From JAAYDI01 sp052034005 (GTDB taxonomy: Bacteria; Planctomycetota; Planctomycetia; Pirellulales; Pirellulaceae): a stretch of DNA of 64,000 nucleotides. The stretch is from assembly GCA_052034005.1 (NCBI GenBank), contig JBPOJB010000025.1, positions 60,851-124,850 on the forward strand. Reading direction: 5' to 3'. A program made the translations under genes and the position numbers. The first letter of the stretch is position 1, and each line of letters opens with the position of its first letter. Below are positions 54,563 to 62,852 of the stretch, in pieces. The notes under the pieces were generated by a model, which ran no database searches, was not told the DNA's origin, and saw nothing but the letters and a program-made list of their open reading frames with translations.

Positions 54563-56665
54563 ATGCATCACAGGTCTGATCAGCGGCCCAGGGAAAGCAG
54601 GTCCGAGGCAACCAGCGGCGATGTGCGTGTGCGCCAACCAGGGCCGGTGCTCGCGGCCCTCGTCACCGCACTGTTGCTTGTGTCTGCGCAACCGGGTCAG
54701 GCTCGGGCGGCACAGTCGGCCGAGGAGCCCGCGCTGGACGAGTCCTGTGCCTGGGCCGTCCTGGTCGGCGTGGAAAAGTACCAGCATGTCGCCCCGCTCA
54801 AGTACACGGTGCGGGATGTCACGCAGTTGGCGGCCACGCTCCGCGAACGCTGCGGTTACGCGCCGAGCTGCCTGCTGACGCTCACGGATCACGACGCCGA
54901 CGCCACGCTGCAACCGACGCGCGCTAATCTTGAACAGCAGTTGCAGGGGTGGCTCGCCAAGCCGCGACCGCAGGACACCCTGCTGGTCTACTTCAGCGGC
55001 CACGGGTTTCGGGACCCAACGTCTCAGAAGATGTATCTGGCTCCGCTGGACTGCGATGTGAAACAACTCGACGCGACCGGCATCTCCGTGGCGTGGCTGC
55101 GCGATGTGATCAAAGCGTGCCCGGCTCGCTTCAAACTGCTGGTGCTGGACACCTGCCATGCGGGCTCGGAAAAGAGTCTGTCCGGCGCAGATCAGCTGGT
55201 GCCGACGGACCTGGGCGAATCGTTCAAAGACCTGAGCGGCGTGGTGACCTTGGCCAGCTGCAAGGCCAGCCAACAGAGCCAGCTGTGGGACGAGAAGCAG
55301 CAGTCCCTGTTCAGCTTCTGGCTGAATCTGGGGCTGCGCGGTCCGGCCGACCTGGACGCGGATGGGGCGGTGGACGTAGACGAACTTTACAAGTTCGTGG
55401 AGAACCGAGTGCGGGCGAGCGTCGAAGCCCGGTTCTCCGTAGCGCAGACACCCGCGCGGATCATCCCGGCGGACGTGACGGGCGTGCAGGTGGTGGTCCG
55501 CCCGGCGGCCCAGACGCTGCGGCAGGCTCTGAGCGATTTGGCGGAGATCCTGGCCAGCGCCGGGGCCGACCAGCAGCGGCCGCAGCTGGGCGTACTGGAG
55601 TTCAAGAACGATACCGAGGCGGGCGAGATGCTGCACGCCAACTTCGGACTGCTGGGCCGCTACTGCGCCGAGTTTCTGGAGGGCGAACTGGCGCGGGCCG
55701 GAGGCGACCGCCTGCGCGTGGTGGACCGGCAGACCCTCCAGCGGGCACTGGCCGACGAGGGCTTCAGTCTGGCCGATCTGGGCTCACCGGCCGCCCTGCA
55801 ACGGCTCTCCAAGCGACTGGGCGGTCAGGTCCACTTAGTCGACGGCACGCTGCGTCATCGCGCGGGCCGCGAGATGATCTGGCAGTGTAAGCTCCGCAAC
55901 GGGGACACGGGGGACGTGCTGGAGCGCGTCGGCGGGCGCGTGCTGCTGAACGTCAACGAGTGGGCCATGATCGGCCGGAGTGTGGCCGTGACGCCCGCCG
56001 ATCGCGTGGTGGAGCACACTCCCGGCGGCGATCCCGTGAAACCGCCGGAAGATCAGGTGGTCGATCGCCTGGACCAGCGCGCGGAAGGGCCACATCCCTT
56101 GCAGGACGAGTCGTTCCCGCTGCGCGTCAAGATCCGGGTGGACGGGAAGGAACGCGCGGGCGAGTTTCGGGGCAACGAGTATTTTGTGCCCCTGCGCAAG
56201 GGCGAGGTGTATGAGATCGCGGTGGAAAACCGCAGTGGGCATCTGGTCCTCATGCGCCTGCTGGTGGATGGTCTGAACACGCTGCCGGAGAAGGAGGACG
56301 CCGCCAAGGGCGTGGCCACGTACGTGATCGGCAAGCGGGTGAACCTGGACGAAGCGCGGCATTGGCTGCTGCGCCCCGAAGACGGCCAGAAGTTCACGGT
56401 GCGCGGCTTCTTGACCGACGTGGGTCCGCAGGGTAAGCTGCGGGAGTTCAAGGTGGTGGATGCGGCGGAGTCGCTCGCCGCGCGGCGCAAGTTCACGGAC
56501 CAGATCGGCCTGATCACCGCCGCGTTCTACGCGCCGGGCGGCGTGGACCGTGGTCTGGGGACCGCGCCCGGTACACTGCGCGATGAGCGAGTACTCGAAG
56601 GGGAAAAAGTGACAGTGGGCAATGTGCTGGCGGTGATCCACATCCGTTACGGCGAAGCGGAATGA
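54563..56665 (+). CDS. Caspase-like (C14) protein with CsgG-like middle domain
   Basis: 700 residues. After a hydrophobic segment (about 30-48, signal) comes a caspase-like domain (about 60-300) with His147 (YFSGHGF) and Cys198 (LDTCHAGSEKSL), both intact. Residues about 340-470 resemble CsgG/FlgO-type lipoprotein secretion-factor folds (LGVLEFKNDTEAGEML, LRVVDRQTLQRAL, LVDGTL). The C-terminal ~200 residues (FPLRVKIRVDGKERAGEF..., beta-rich) look like DUF4384-type. ATG 54563 has GGGAGGGGAGAACG directly upstream. Probably periplasmic. Part of the DGR-linked caspase series. Confidence 0.85.
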   Translation: MHHRSDQRPRESRSEATSGDVRVRQPGPVLAALVTALLLVSAQPGQARAAQSAEEPALDESCAWAVLVGVEKYQHVAPLKYTVRDVTQLAATLRERCGYAPSCLLTLTDHDADATLQPTRANLEQQLQGWLAKPRPQDTLLVYFSGHGFRDPTSQKMYLAPLDCDVKQLDATGISVAWLRDVIKACPARFKLLVLDTCHAGSEKSLSGADQLVPTDLGESFKDLSGVVTLASCKASQQSQLWDEKQQSLFSFWLNLGLRGPADLDADGAVDVDELYKFVENRVRASVEARFSVAQTPARIIPADVTGVQVVVRPAAQTLRQALSDLAEILASAGADQQRPQLGVLEFKNDTEAGEMLHANFGLLGRYCAEFLEGELARAGGDRLRVVDRQTLQRALADEGFSLADLGSPAALQRLSKRLGGQVHLVDGTLRHRAGREMIWQCKLRNGDTGDVLERVGGRVLLNVNEWAMIGRSVAVTPADRVVEHTPGGDPVKPPEDQVVDRLDQRAEGPHPLQDESFPLRVKIRVDGKERAGEFRGNEYFVPLRKGEVYEIAVENRSGHLVLMRLLVDGLNTLPEKEDAAKGVATYVIGKRVNLDEARHWLLRPEDGQKFTVRGFLTDVGPQGKLREFKVVDAAESLAARRKFTDQIGLITAAFYAPGGVDRGLGTAPGTLRDERVLEGEKVTVGNVLAVIHIRYGEAE

Positions 56666-56704
56666 GCGACGTAACGCGCGGGTCGACGCGAGGAGTATTC
56701 GAAG

Positions 56705-57721
56705 ATGACGTACCGTGTGATTGTGGTGGCGTGCGTGCTGGCCATCGGCGGCGGTTTCGAGTCGTCCTACGCTGTGGCCCAGGACACACCGGCGGCCAAG
56801 GAAGTGGCGAAGGCCGCTGCCGCCGTGGGCCAGCGATGGGCGCTGTTGATCGGCGTGGACGACTACACGTGGGCCAGCAAGCTGCAGTACTGCGGGGCCG
56901 ATATGCGGGCGCTCGCGGAACAACTGACGGCCAGCGGCTTTCCGCAGGATCACGTCACCGTGCTGCACGACAAAGCCGAGAAGACGAACCTCCGACCGTC
57001 GACGCATCCTGTTGACGATGTGATCACCAACTCGATCGGCATGCAGCTGAAGTTGATCCCCGCCGGTGAGTTCCTGATGGGATCACCCGCCGGTGAAGCA
57101 GGTCGCGACAGCGACGAGGGCCCGCAGCACAGGGTGAAGATCACAAAGCCGTTTTACCTGGGTGTGCACGAGGTGACACAGGCCCAGTACGAGGCGGTGA
57201 TGGGTAAGAAGCCGTCGTACTTCAAAGGCTCGGACCTTCCGGTCGAGAGCGTCAGCTGGGAGGAGGCGAAGGAGTTTTGCCAGAGACTGTCGGCGCGGGA
57301 GAACCGGACGTATCGGCTGCCGACGGAAGCGGAGTGGGAGTATGCGTGTCGTGCGAATACGACGACGGCGTACAACTTTGGGAATGAAACATCGCAGCTT
57401 GGGGGCAGCGCTTGGTTTTACGGAAACAGTGATGGGAAGACTCATTCCGTGGGCGCGAAGCGGCCGAATGCTTGGGGTCTGTACGACATGCACGGAAATG
57501 TGTGGGAATGGTGTGAGGACTGGTATGGCGCCGAGTACTACGCCAAGTCGCCGCCGGAAGACCCGACGGGGCCTGCGACGGGCTCCGACCGCGTGTTCCG
57601 GGGCGGTAGCTGGAGCGTCTCTGCGGCGAACTGCCGGGCGGCGAACCGTAGCGGGTACGTGCCGGGCTACCGCAACAGCCGCCTGGGCTTTCGCGTGGCC
57701 GCAGTTCCGTCTGGCAGGTAG
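56705..57721 (+). CDS. DGR variable protein 2: FGE-sulfatase domain with truncated caspase remnant
   Basis: 338 residues. Signal peptide about 1-25, then a caspase N-terminal stub (about 42-105) closely matching variable protein 1 (VGQRWALLIGVDDY, LHDKAEKTNLRPS). At VDD/TNSIGM the sequence jumps straight to the FGE domain (about 109-335); about 190 residues with the caspase His and Cys are missing compared with variable protein 1. FGE blocks PTEAEWEYACR and GLYDMHGNVWEWC are intact. The C terminus (residues 293-335) is VR2. An internal deletion after duplication is the simplest history. ATG 56705. Confidence 0.92.
   Translation: MTYRVIVVACVLAIGGGFESSYAVAQDTPAAKEVAKAAAAVGQRWALLIGVDDYTWASKLQYCGADMRALAEQLTASGFPQDHVTVLHDKAEKTNLRPSTHPVDDVITNSIGMQLKLIPAGEFLMGSPAGEAGRDSDEGPQHRVKITKPFYLGVHEVTQAQYEAVMGKKPSYFKGSDLPVESVSWEEAKEFCQRLSARENRTYRLPTEAEWEYACRANTTTAYNFGNETSQLGGSAWFYGNSDGKTHSVGAKRPNAWGLYDMHGNVWEWCEDWYGAEYYAKSPPEDPTGPATGSDRVFRGGSWSVSAANCRAANRSGYVPGYRNSRLGFRVAAVPSGR
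57581..57709 (+). repeat. DGR variable repeat VR2
   Basis: 129 bp, collinear with TR. Sixteen differences fall on TR adenines (for example AAC to GAC, TTC, GTC, TAC, CGC; AGG to GGG; GAG to GTG). The single other difference, T at 57705, is shared with VR1. VR1 and VR2 differ from each other at many of the same codons. Confidence 0.96.
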
Positions 57722-57757
57722 GCAAGTCAAGCCGAGCAAAGCGACGTGCGGCAGCGG

Positions 57758-57804
57758 AGCGGTCGGCGTGACGTGCCTCGCGGAGCGAGAGTCTGCCGAC
57801 CGCT
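57758..57804. repeat. Nested inverted repeats downstream of VR2
   Basis: Outer arms AGCGGTCGGC (57758-57767) and GCCGACCGCT (57795-57804) are perfect; inside them CTCGC (57777-57781) and GCGAG (57785-57789) form a second stem. 49 bp after VR2. Could be the post-IMH hairpin/cruciform known from phage and bacterial DGRs, or a terminator. Confidence 0.6.
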
Positions 57805-57893
57805 GGAGCTGCCCACGTCGCGGCCCAAGTGGGGTAGTGTACACGCGCACTGTCCAATACTGAACATGCGAACACATGCAGGCACAGGTAGCC

Positions 57894-58388
57894 ATGCCAT
57901 TCAAATTCTTCTACATCGCCGTGCGGGATCCGGGACCTGCAGAGTCCGAACTGAATGCGTTTCTGGTGAACCATCGCGTGCTATCCGTGGAGCGTCGGTG
58001 GGTCGACCAGGGTGGCGATTCGTTCTGGGCATTCTGTGTGGACTACTTTGACAGCGCGTACGGTTCAGGTTCACTCGACAAGTCGCGCGGGGGCAGGACG
58101 CGCGGTAAGGACTACCGCGAGATCCTCAGCCCGGACGATTTCACGCGGTTTGCCCAACTCCGGGAACTGCGGAAGGAGCTGGCGCAGGCGGAGGCCGTTC
58201 CCGTCTACACGATCTTCACCAACGAGCAGCTCGCGCAGATGGTCCAGGCCCAGGTGCAGAGCCGCGCGGACCTCGAACGGATCGCCGGTGTAGGTGACGC
58301 GCGCATCGAGAAATACGGGCAGCGCTTTCTGGAGGTGTTGCGGCGCGACGTGGACAAACCTGATGAAACGAGCGGGGAATCTGTTTGA
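57894..58388 (+). CDS. DGR accessory protein with HRDC domain
   Basis: 164 residues from ATG 57894 (AGG upstream); ATG 57876 would add six residues. Residues about 85-155 form an HRDC helical domain (FAQLRELRKELAQ, IFTNEQLAQMV, RADLERIAGVGDARIEKYGQRFLEVL), a nucleic-acid-binding module found next to RTs in a subset of DGRs in place of Avd. The N-terminal 80 residues (FFYIAVRDPGPAESELNAFL, VERRWVDQGGDSFWAFCVDY) are the conserved companion region seen in such proteins. Overlaps the RT gene by 26 nt. Confidence 0.88.
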   Translation: MPFKFFYIAVRDPGPAESELNAFLVNHRVLSVERRWVDQGGDSFWAFCVDYFDSAYGSGSLDKSRGGRTRGKDYREILSPDDFTRFAQLRELRKELAQAEAVPVYTIFTNEQLAQMVQAQVQSRADLERIAGVGDARIEKYGQRFLEVLRRDVDKPDETSGESV

Positions 58389-59391
58389 CCAAATCGTGGC
58401 CTGGGACAATCTGCGGCTGGCGGTGGCTCGCGCGCTGCGCGGGAAGCGGGGCCGACCCGATGCTCGCCAATTCGTGGGGCAGTTGGATACGCAACTTCGG
58501 ATCATGCGCGAGCGGCTGCTGTCAGGGACGGTCCCCTTGGGTCATTGTCGGCAGTTCGTGATTCATGATCCCAAGGAGCGGGTGATCACCGCGCCCTGCT
58601 TTCGCGAGCGCGTGCTGCACCACGCCGTGATGAACGTCTGCGAACCGCACTTCGATCGCTGGCTGATCGACGATACGTTCGCGTGCCGAAGTGGGAAAGG
58701 CCGCATTGCGGCGCTGCTGCGCGCCCGGCAATTCGCCCACCGCTTCCCGTTCTTCCTGAAGCTCGACATCCGCAAGTACTTTGATAGCGTGTCGCATGAG
58801 CAGCTGCTCGCGCGGCTCCGCAGGCGATTCAAAGACGATCGGCTGCTGGAGTTGCTGGAACGCATCGTCCGCTCGTTCCGTGGTGCCACGGGGCGCGGCC
58901 TGCCCATCGGTAGCCTCACGTCCCAGCACTTCGCGAACTTCTACCTGGGCTGGTTCGATCGCGTGGTCAAGGAGCAATGGCGCGTGCCGGGATACGTCCG
59001 GTACATGGATGACATGATCGTGTGGGGTCATTCCAACGCAGCACTGCGGATTGCGTGGCGTGACGCGCAGGCGTTTCTGCATGACGAACTCGCGCTGGAC
59101 CTCAAGCCTACGCCTTATCTGAACCGCAGCCGCCAGGGCGTGGATTTCCTGGGCTGCCGCGTGTACCCGCATCATCTGGCCCTGAACCGGCCGAGCCGGA
59201 CGCGATTCAGGTGGAAGCTACGGGCACTGGAGGAACAGTACCTGCAGGGCCGCATCGGTGAGTCCCAGCTTCAACAACAGGCCACGTCGCTCATCGCGTT
59301 CACGCGGACACCTGAGTTGCGGAGCTGGCATTTTCGGCGGGATGTGTTACAACGATTGCCGGTGGGCGGTCCCAAGGCTCCAACCGCGTGA
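58363..59391 (+). CDS. DGR reverse transcriptase
   Basis: 342 residues from ATG 58363, inside the end of the HRDC gene. RT motifs in order: FLKLDIRKYFDSV, IGSLTSQHFANFYL (the SQ motif typical of DGR and retron-like RTs), the catalytic YMDD (214-217) in RYMDDMIVW, and VDFLGCRV. No maturase or endonuclease domain. It would reverse transcribe the TR RNA with adenine-directed errors and feed the cDNA into VR1 and VR2. Its stop codon (59389-59391) lies inside TR. Confidence 0.95.
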   Translation: MKRAGNLFDQIVAWDNLRLAVARALRGKRGRPDARQFVGQLDTQLRIMRERLLSGTVPLGHCRQFVIHDPKERVITAPCFRERVLHHAVMNVCEPHFDRWLIDDTFACRSGKGRIAALLRARQFAHRFPFFLKLDIRKYFDSVSHEQLLARLRRRFKDDRLLELLERIVRSFRGATGRGLPIGSLTSQHFANFYLGWFDRVVKEQWRVPGYVRYMDDMIVWGHSNAALRIAWRDAQAFLHDELALDLKPTPYLNRSRQGVDFLGCRVYPHHLALNRPSRTRFRWKLRALEEQYLQGRIGESQLQQQATSLIAFTRTPELRSWHFRRDVLQRLPVGGPKAPTA

Positions 59392-59504
59392 ACCGGGGCG
59401 GTAGCTGGAACAACTCTGCGACGAACTGCCGGACGGCGAACCGTAACAGGAACGAGCCGGGCAACCGCAACAACAACCTGGGCTTTCGCGTGGCCGCAGC
59501 TCCG
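59376..59504 (+). repeat. DGR template repeat TR
   Basis: 129 bp starting GGCTCC and ending CTCCG. Contains 12 AAC codons in the VR reading frame; adenine mutagenesis of AAC cannot make a stop codon. First 16 bases overlap the end of the RT gene. IMH* differs from the two VR IMH sequences at 59500 (C instead of T). No protein start precedes it. Confidence 0.96.
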
Positions 59505-59958
59505 CTTGACGAGTGGATGCTCCCCAAGACGGAACCGACTGCCCGCCGGTCCTGCTGGTCATCGTGCCGAGCAGGCAAACACACTTGGGCCGCCCGGTGC
59601 TGGTAGCCACGGCAAACGCTCCGGGCGGCCATGTGCTGGCGTGCGTCTGGCCCGCAGAACTGCCCCGCAGGGTGGCGGCCATAGCCCATGGATGGACTGC
59701 TGGGGCCGGACTGCCGACGGTGGCCATTCGACGTGGTCGGTTGTTCTCCGCCAGTCCGAACTCAGGCGAATGCGATAATGCCGGTCGGTCGATGTCGTAC
59801 GCGACGGCGCGGGTCTGCGGACCGCAGGACATTGGACGAATTTCACGCAGATTTCTGGAAATCGTTGATGGCTGGAACGCACGGTTTGCGATTCACTGGT
59901 GGACACATGGGTCGACCGCACGAGCGTACTGCTCGCGGCTCTGCGCCAAGAGTCTGCC
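59505..59958. other. 454 bp after TR without supported gene
   Basis: Several overlapping open frames on both strands but none with a family signature or ribosome binding site. May hold the 3' part of the TR RNA, which in studied DGRs extends beyond TR. Confidence 0.45.
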
Positions 59959-60174
59959 ATGGATACCGACCCAACGGAATGTTACCTGGAAATGTACTGG
60001 GCCATGCGCGACGGGAGGCTGGCCGAGGCCCGGCAGCGCGCAGAGGAATTGAAGACGCTGTTGGAACGAGGCCTTGCGCCACTGCGGTACTCGGATGTCG
60101 AGGTGCGCGCGTACTTGGCCAGCGTGCTGCGACGCACGGCGGGCGTGCGCGATGATGGCACCGCTGCCAGCTGA
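59959..60174 (+). CDS. Small hypothetical protein
   Basis: 71 residues from ATG 59959 (GTG 59899 would add 20). Acidic, helical (YLEMYWAMRDGRLAEARQRAEEL, VEVRAYLASVLRR); resembles short TPR-like helical proteins but no family recognised. Located between TR and the DISARM genes, convergent with drmC 25 bp away. No transmembrane segment. Confidence 0.45.
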   Translation: MDTDPTECYLEMYWAMRDGRLAEARQRAEELKTLLERGLAPLRYSDVEVRAYLASVLRRTAGVRDDGTAAS

Positions 60175-60199
60175 GAGCAGCCACGCCGCACCAGGGCTC

Positions 60200-60991
60200 T
60201 CAGATCGGTTGCAGCACGCCCTGGGCGATGAGGGCTGCGAAATTCGCCTCGACCTGGGCTGGCAGCTGCCCGCCACGGATCAGCGTGCCCAGCTCCATGT
60301 TGATCGTGAAGGCATACTCGGTCAGGTTGGCACTGGAGAGGAACAGCCAAGTGCCGTCGGCCACGGCGCACTTGACGTGCAGGATGCCCACCTTGCCCGA
60401 CCTGTCCTGCCTACGCTTCTCCTTTGGCCAGTAGTACACGCGGGAACAGGCCGCCACGTCGTTGCCCAATGCCCGCAGCGTCGAGTACTCGTTCTCCACG
60501 TCGGCCGTGCTGGGTGTCTCCACCACGACCGTGATCCGCACGCCGCGCTTGGCGGCGCGGACAACGGCGCTCTGAATATTCGGGATGGCATACACGGCGT
60601 AGCTCACCAGCAGCAGTCGCTCCCGAGCGGAATCCAGCACCTGTAAGATCGCTTGCTCGGTGCGGCGGAAGGCCACCTCCCCAGCGTCCGGCCCGGTCCA
60701 CACCAGTTCGACGCTCTGGGCATCGTGATGCTTCTTGGCCGACATGGCGGCGGTCTGCAGGGCCGCTGCCACCACCGGCGCATCCAACGCGCCGAGAGCG
60801 TCCTGCCAGCGATCCACGAACTCCAGCGCCAGCTCGCGGTGGTGATGATGCGGTACACGCTTGGCGATTTCGGCCCGCAGGCCGGGCCTGCCGGTCACGA
60901 GGATCGCTTCTGCCAGCGACAGCGCTGCGGCCGTCGGTAGATCCTTGGCCAACTCGATGGCCGCGTCGATGATGGCACGCTGTGGGTCCAT
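60200..60991 (-). CDS. drmC: DISARM protein DrmC (phospholipase D-like)
   Basis: 263 residues. A single PLD-type HKD motif is seen: His205, Lys207, Asp212 in ILHVKCAVAD, followed by LFLSSANLTEYAF and NMELG. Contains an earlier ERLLLVSYAVY segment typical of the family. DrmC is an accessory DISARM component, reported as not strictly required. ATG 60991 follows the drmB stop by four bases; an in-frame TTG at 61003 overlaps drmB. Last gene of the drmA-drmB-drmC run. Confidence 0.9.
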   Translation of the reverse strand: MDPQRAIIDAAIELAKDLPTAAALSLAEAILVTGRPGLRAEIAKRVPHHHHRELALEFVDRWQDALGALDAPVVAAALQTAAMSAKKHHDAQSVELVWTGPDAGEVAFRRTEQAILQVLDSARERLLLVSYAVYAIPNIQSAVVRAAKRGVRITVVVETPSTADVENEYSTLRALGNDVAACSRVYYWPKEKRRQDRSGKVGILHVKCAVADGTWLFLSSANLTEYAFTINMELGTLIRGGQLPAQVEANFAALIAQGVLQPI

Positions 60992-60995
60992 AGGA

Positions 60996-62852
60996 TCATC
61001 CAAAGAAGGCCAGATTCGAGCGTTCCAGCGTGGCGATCAGCGCGGATCGATCGAGGTACTTGTTGCCGCGTTCACAGGATGTCTCGGGGAGGAACGAGCA
61101 GGCGTGGCAGGCGGCCCCATGGAGCGTTTCGCCGCCGCCGATCGAGTGCTCCGCGCACAACGGATCGGACGAGCACAGGCTCATCTTCTCCAGCGCGCGT
61201 CGGATGTGGCGTCCCAGTTTCCCCGGCTCTCCGAGTGAACACAACCCGCCGAGCGTCCCCTCGCTGTCGGAGGCGGCCGTGTAGATCAGCACACCCGCCA
61301 TCGGGTCACCGTCTGCAGGATTGCGTGAGTAGATGCGCTCCGCGATCGACGCCGAAGTGTAACCACATTCGATGGCCAACTGCCGGATCAGGCCATGTGC
61401 GAAGGTGTGTAGCAGGACGTACCGGATGCCGGGGTAGCCCAGCTGCGGGCCGAGGTTCCGTGATGCGCGCCACGCCTGATGGCCCAGTTCGAACTCGCGA
61501 TCGTACGCATGGTTCTTTACCACCCAGCGCTGGACCAAGTCCTCGTGGAAGTGGAAGAAGATCCCCTCGCCGCGCGTCTCGCTGGCCGGAACCCACGTCG
61601 GCGTCTTGCGGGAGATACTGGCGCGGCGATCCTGAGGCAGATCGGCGGGGTTGTCGAAGTCGCGCGGCGACATGATGCGCGAGAAGCCCACCAGCGCCCG
61701 CACCTCACGCAGCTTTTCCACCAGTACGATCTGCGTGAAGTACTGTGCAAAATCCTCGGGCGGGTCGACGGGTCGCAGCTTGAAACTGCGGCTCTCGCGG
61801 GCTGTCGCGGGCTGGGAAAACACCCGCCACTCCGGCGACTTCAGGTCATCGGGTGCCTCAGCCGCCGTGCCCTGGGCCGCGTGCTTCTCCTGGAGGCGTT
61901 GCCAGATCTGGTCGTCCGTGAATTTGGCCAGATCCTTCAGCTGGCCGATCTGGCGGAACGCCTTGAGCACATCCAAGCTCGCCGCCTTGTCCAGCACCGC
62001 CCAGTTCTCCTCGATCAACCGGCCCAGGTCGTCGGCGGCCTGCGGCACGGACAGCGCCGAAATCACGACCGGGAACCACAGGTTGGATGCCCCCAAGGCG
62101 ATCGCCCGGACCGCTTCCTGGTCGCACCCATTGGGGTCGTAGTCGCGCAGGTGTGGCCGTCGCCCTTTGCAGGCAGGCATCTGCTTCGCGCCGACCGGGC
62201 CGATGACTTCCGCCAGCCTGCGCTTCGACTCGCACTTGTCACAGACGATCGTCACATCGGCCATCTCGCCCGACGGACCGAACTCGTACATGCGTAACGG
62301 CCCGTGGCAGTCTGTCGCCCCCCGGTGCACGAATTCCAGCCAAGGGAAATCATCCAGGTGCCCGCGCTCGCACGTCACCAGGAAGCGCGCCGGTACGACC
62401 AGTGGCGGCCGCCCTTGCGGGTTGCAGTTGTGGACGTAACAGGCCCGGTCCGGCCGATAGGGAAACACCTTCGGCTCGAACAGGCCGGATTTGAGCGGAG
62501 CCAGCAGGCGGCAACGGGAGCACACCATCCAGCGGGGAAACGGAGCGACCGGCACGCCGATCTGACGCGACTCGTCGAACCAGTTGGTCTGGGCTCCCAC
62601 CGACTCCGGTCCGCGCGGCGGCGTCAGGAACCGGCTCACTTGCTTTCCCAGAATCGACTGCGCGGACGACAGCAGCCGCTCTTCCGCAATTTCGCTGGAG
62701 TGTGAGATGGGCCAGTCATCCAGCCCCATCACGATCACCGACATGTTGGGCAGATCGACCAGGGAGCCGATGCCGAATGTGGTGAGCGTCTGGCTGGGTC
62801 GCACTTCGCCCACTTCGGATTTCCGCATCAGTGAGGACGAGGCAGTCGTCAT
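60996..62852 (-). CDS. drmB: DISARM protein DrmB (DUF1998)
   Basis: 618 residues, the expected size. RPSQTLTTFGIGSLVDLP is the characteristic start; Cys pairs CSRCR, CDKCE and C-terminal cysteines (CAEHSIGG, HGAACHACSFLPETSCERGN) suggest metal binding. The DUF1998 domain lies about 470-600 (RYVLLHTFAHGLIRQLAIECGY, GVLIYTAASDSEGTLGGL). DrmB works with the DrmA helicase on phage DNA. Its ATG overlaps the drmA stop (ATGA), so the two are coupled. Confidence 0.93.
   Translation of the reverse strand: MTTASSSLMRKSEVGEVRPSQTLTTFGIGSLVDLPNMSVIVMGLDDWPISHSSEIAEERLLSSAQSILGKQVSRFLTPPRGPESVGAQTNWFDESRQIGVPVAPFPRWMVCSRCRLLAPLKSGLFEPKVFPYRPDRACYVHNCNPQGRPPLVVPARFLVTCERGHLDDFPWLEFVHRGATDCHGPLRMYEFGPSGEMADVTIVCDKCESKRRLAEVIGPVGAKQMPACKGRRPHLRDYDPNGCDQEAVRAIALGASNLWFPVVISALSVPQAADDLGRLIEENWAVLDKAASLDVLKAFRQIGQLKDLAKFTDDQIWQRLQEKHAAQGTAAEAPDDLKSPEWRVFSQPATARESRSFKLRPVDPPEDFAQYFTQIVLVEKLREVRALVGFSRIMSPRDFDNPADLPQDRRASISRKTPTWVPASETRGEGIFFHFHEDLVQRWVVKNHAYDREFELGHQAWRASRNLGPQLGYPGIRYVLLHTFAHGLIRQLAIECGYTSASIAERIYSRNPADGDPMAGVLIYTAASDSEGTLGGLCSLGEPGKLGRHIRRALEKMSLCSSDPLCAEHSIGGGETLHGAACHACSFLPETSCERGNKYLDRSALIATLERSNLAFFG

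Noticed and set aside
58363..59391. Group II intron or retron reverse transcriptase
   Set aside because: No maturase or endonuclease domain, no intron RNA ends, no msr/msd; the TR/VR adenine pattern settles it as a DGR.
59387..59606. A third FGE protein fragment reading through TR
   Set aside because: The frame has FGE-like residues only across the TR; there is no start codon context or upstream FGE domain, so it is the template and not a gene.
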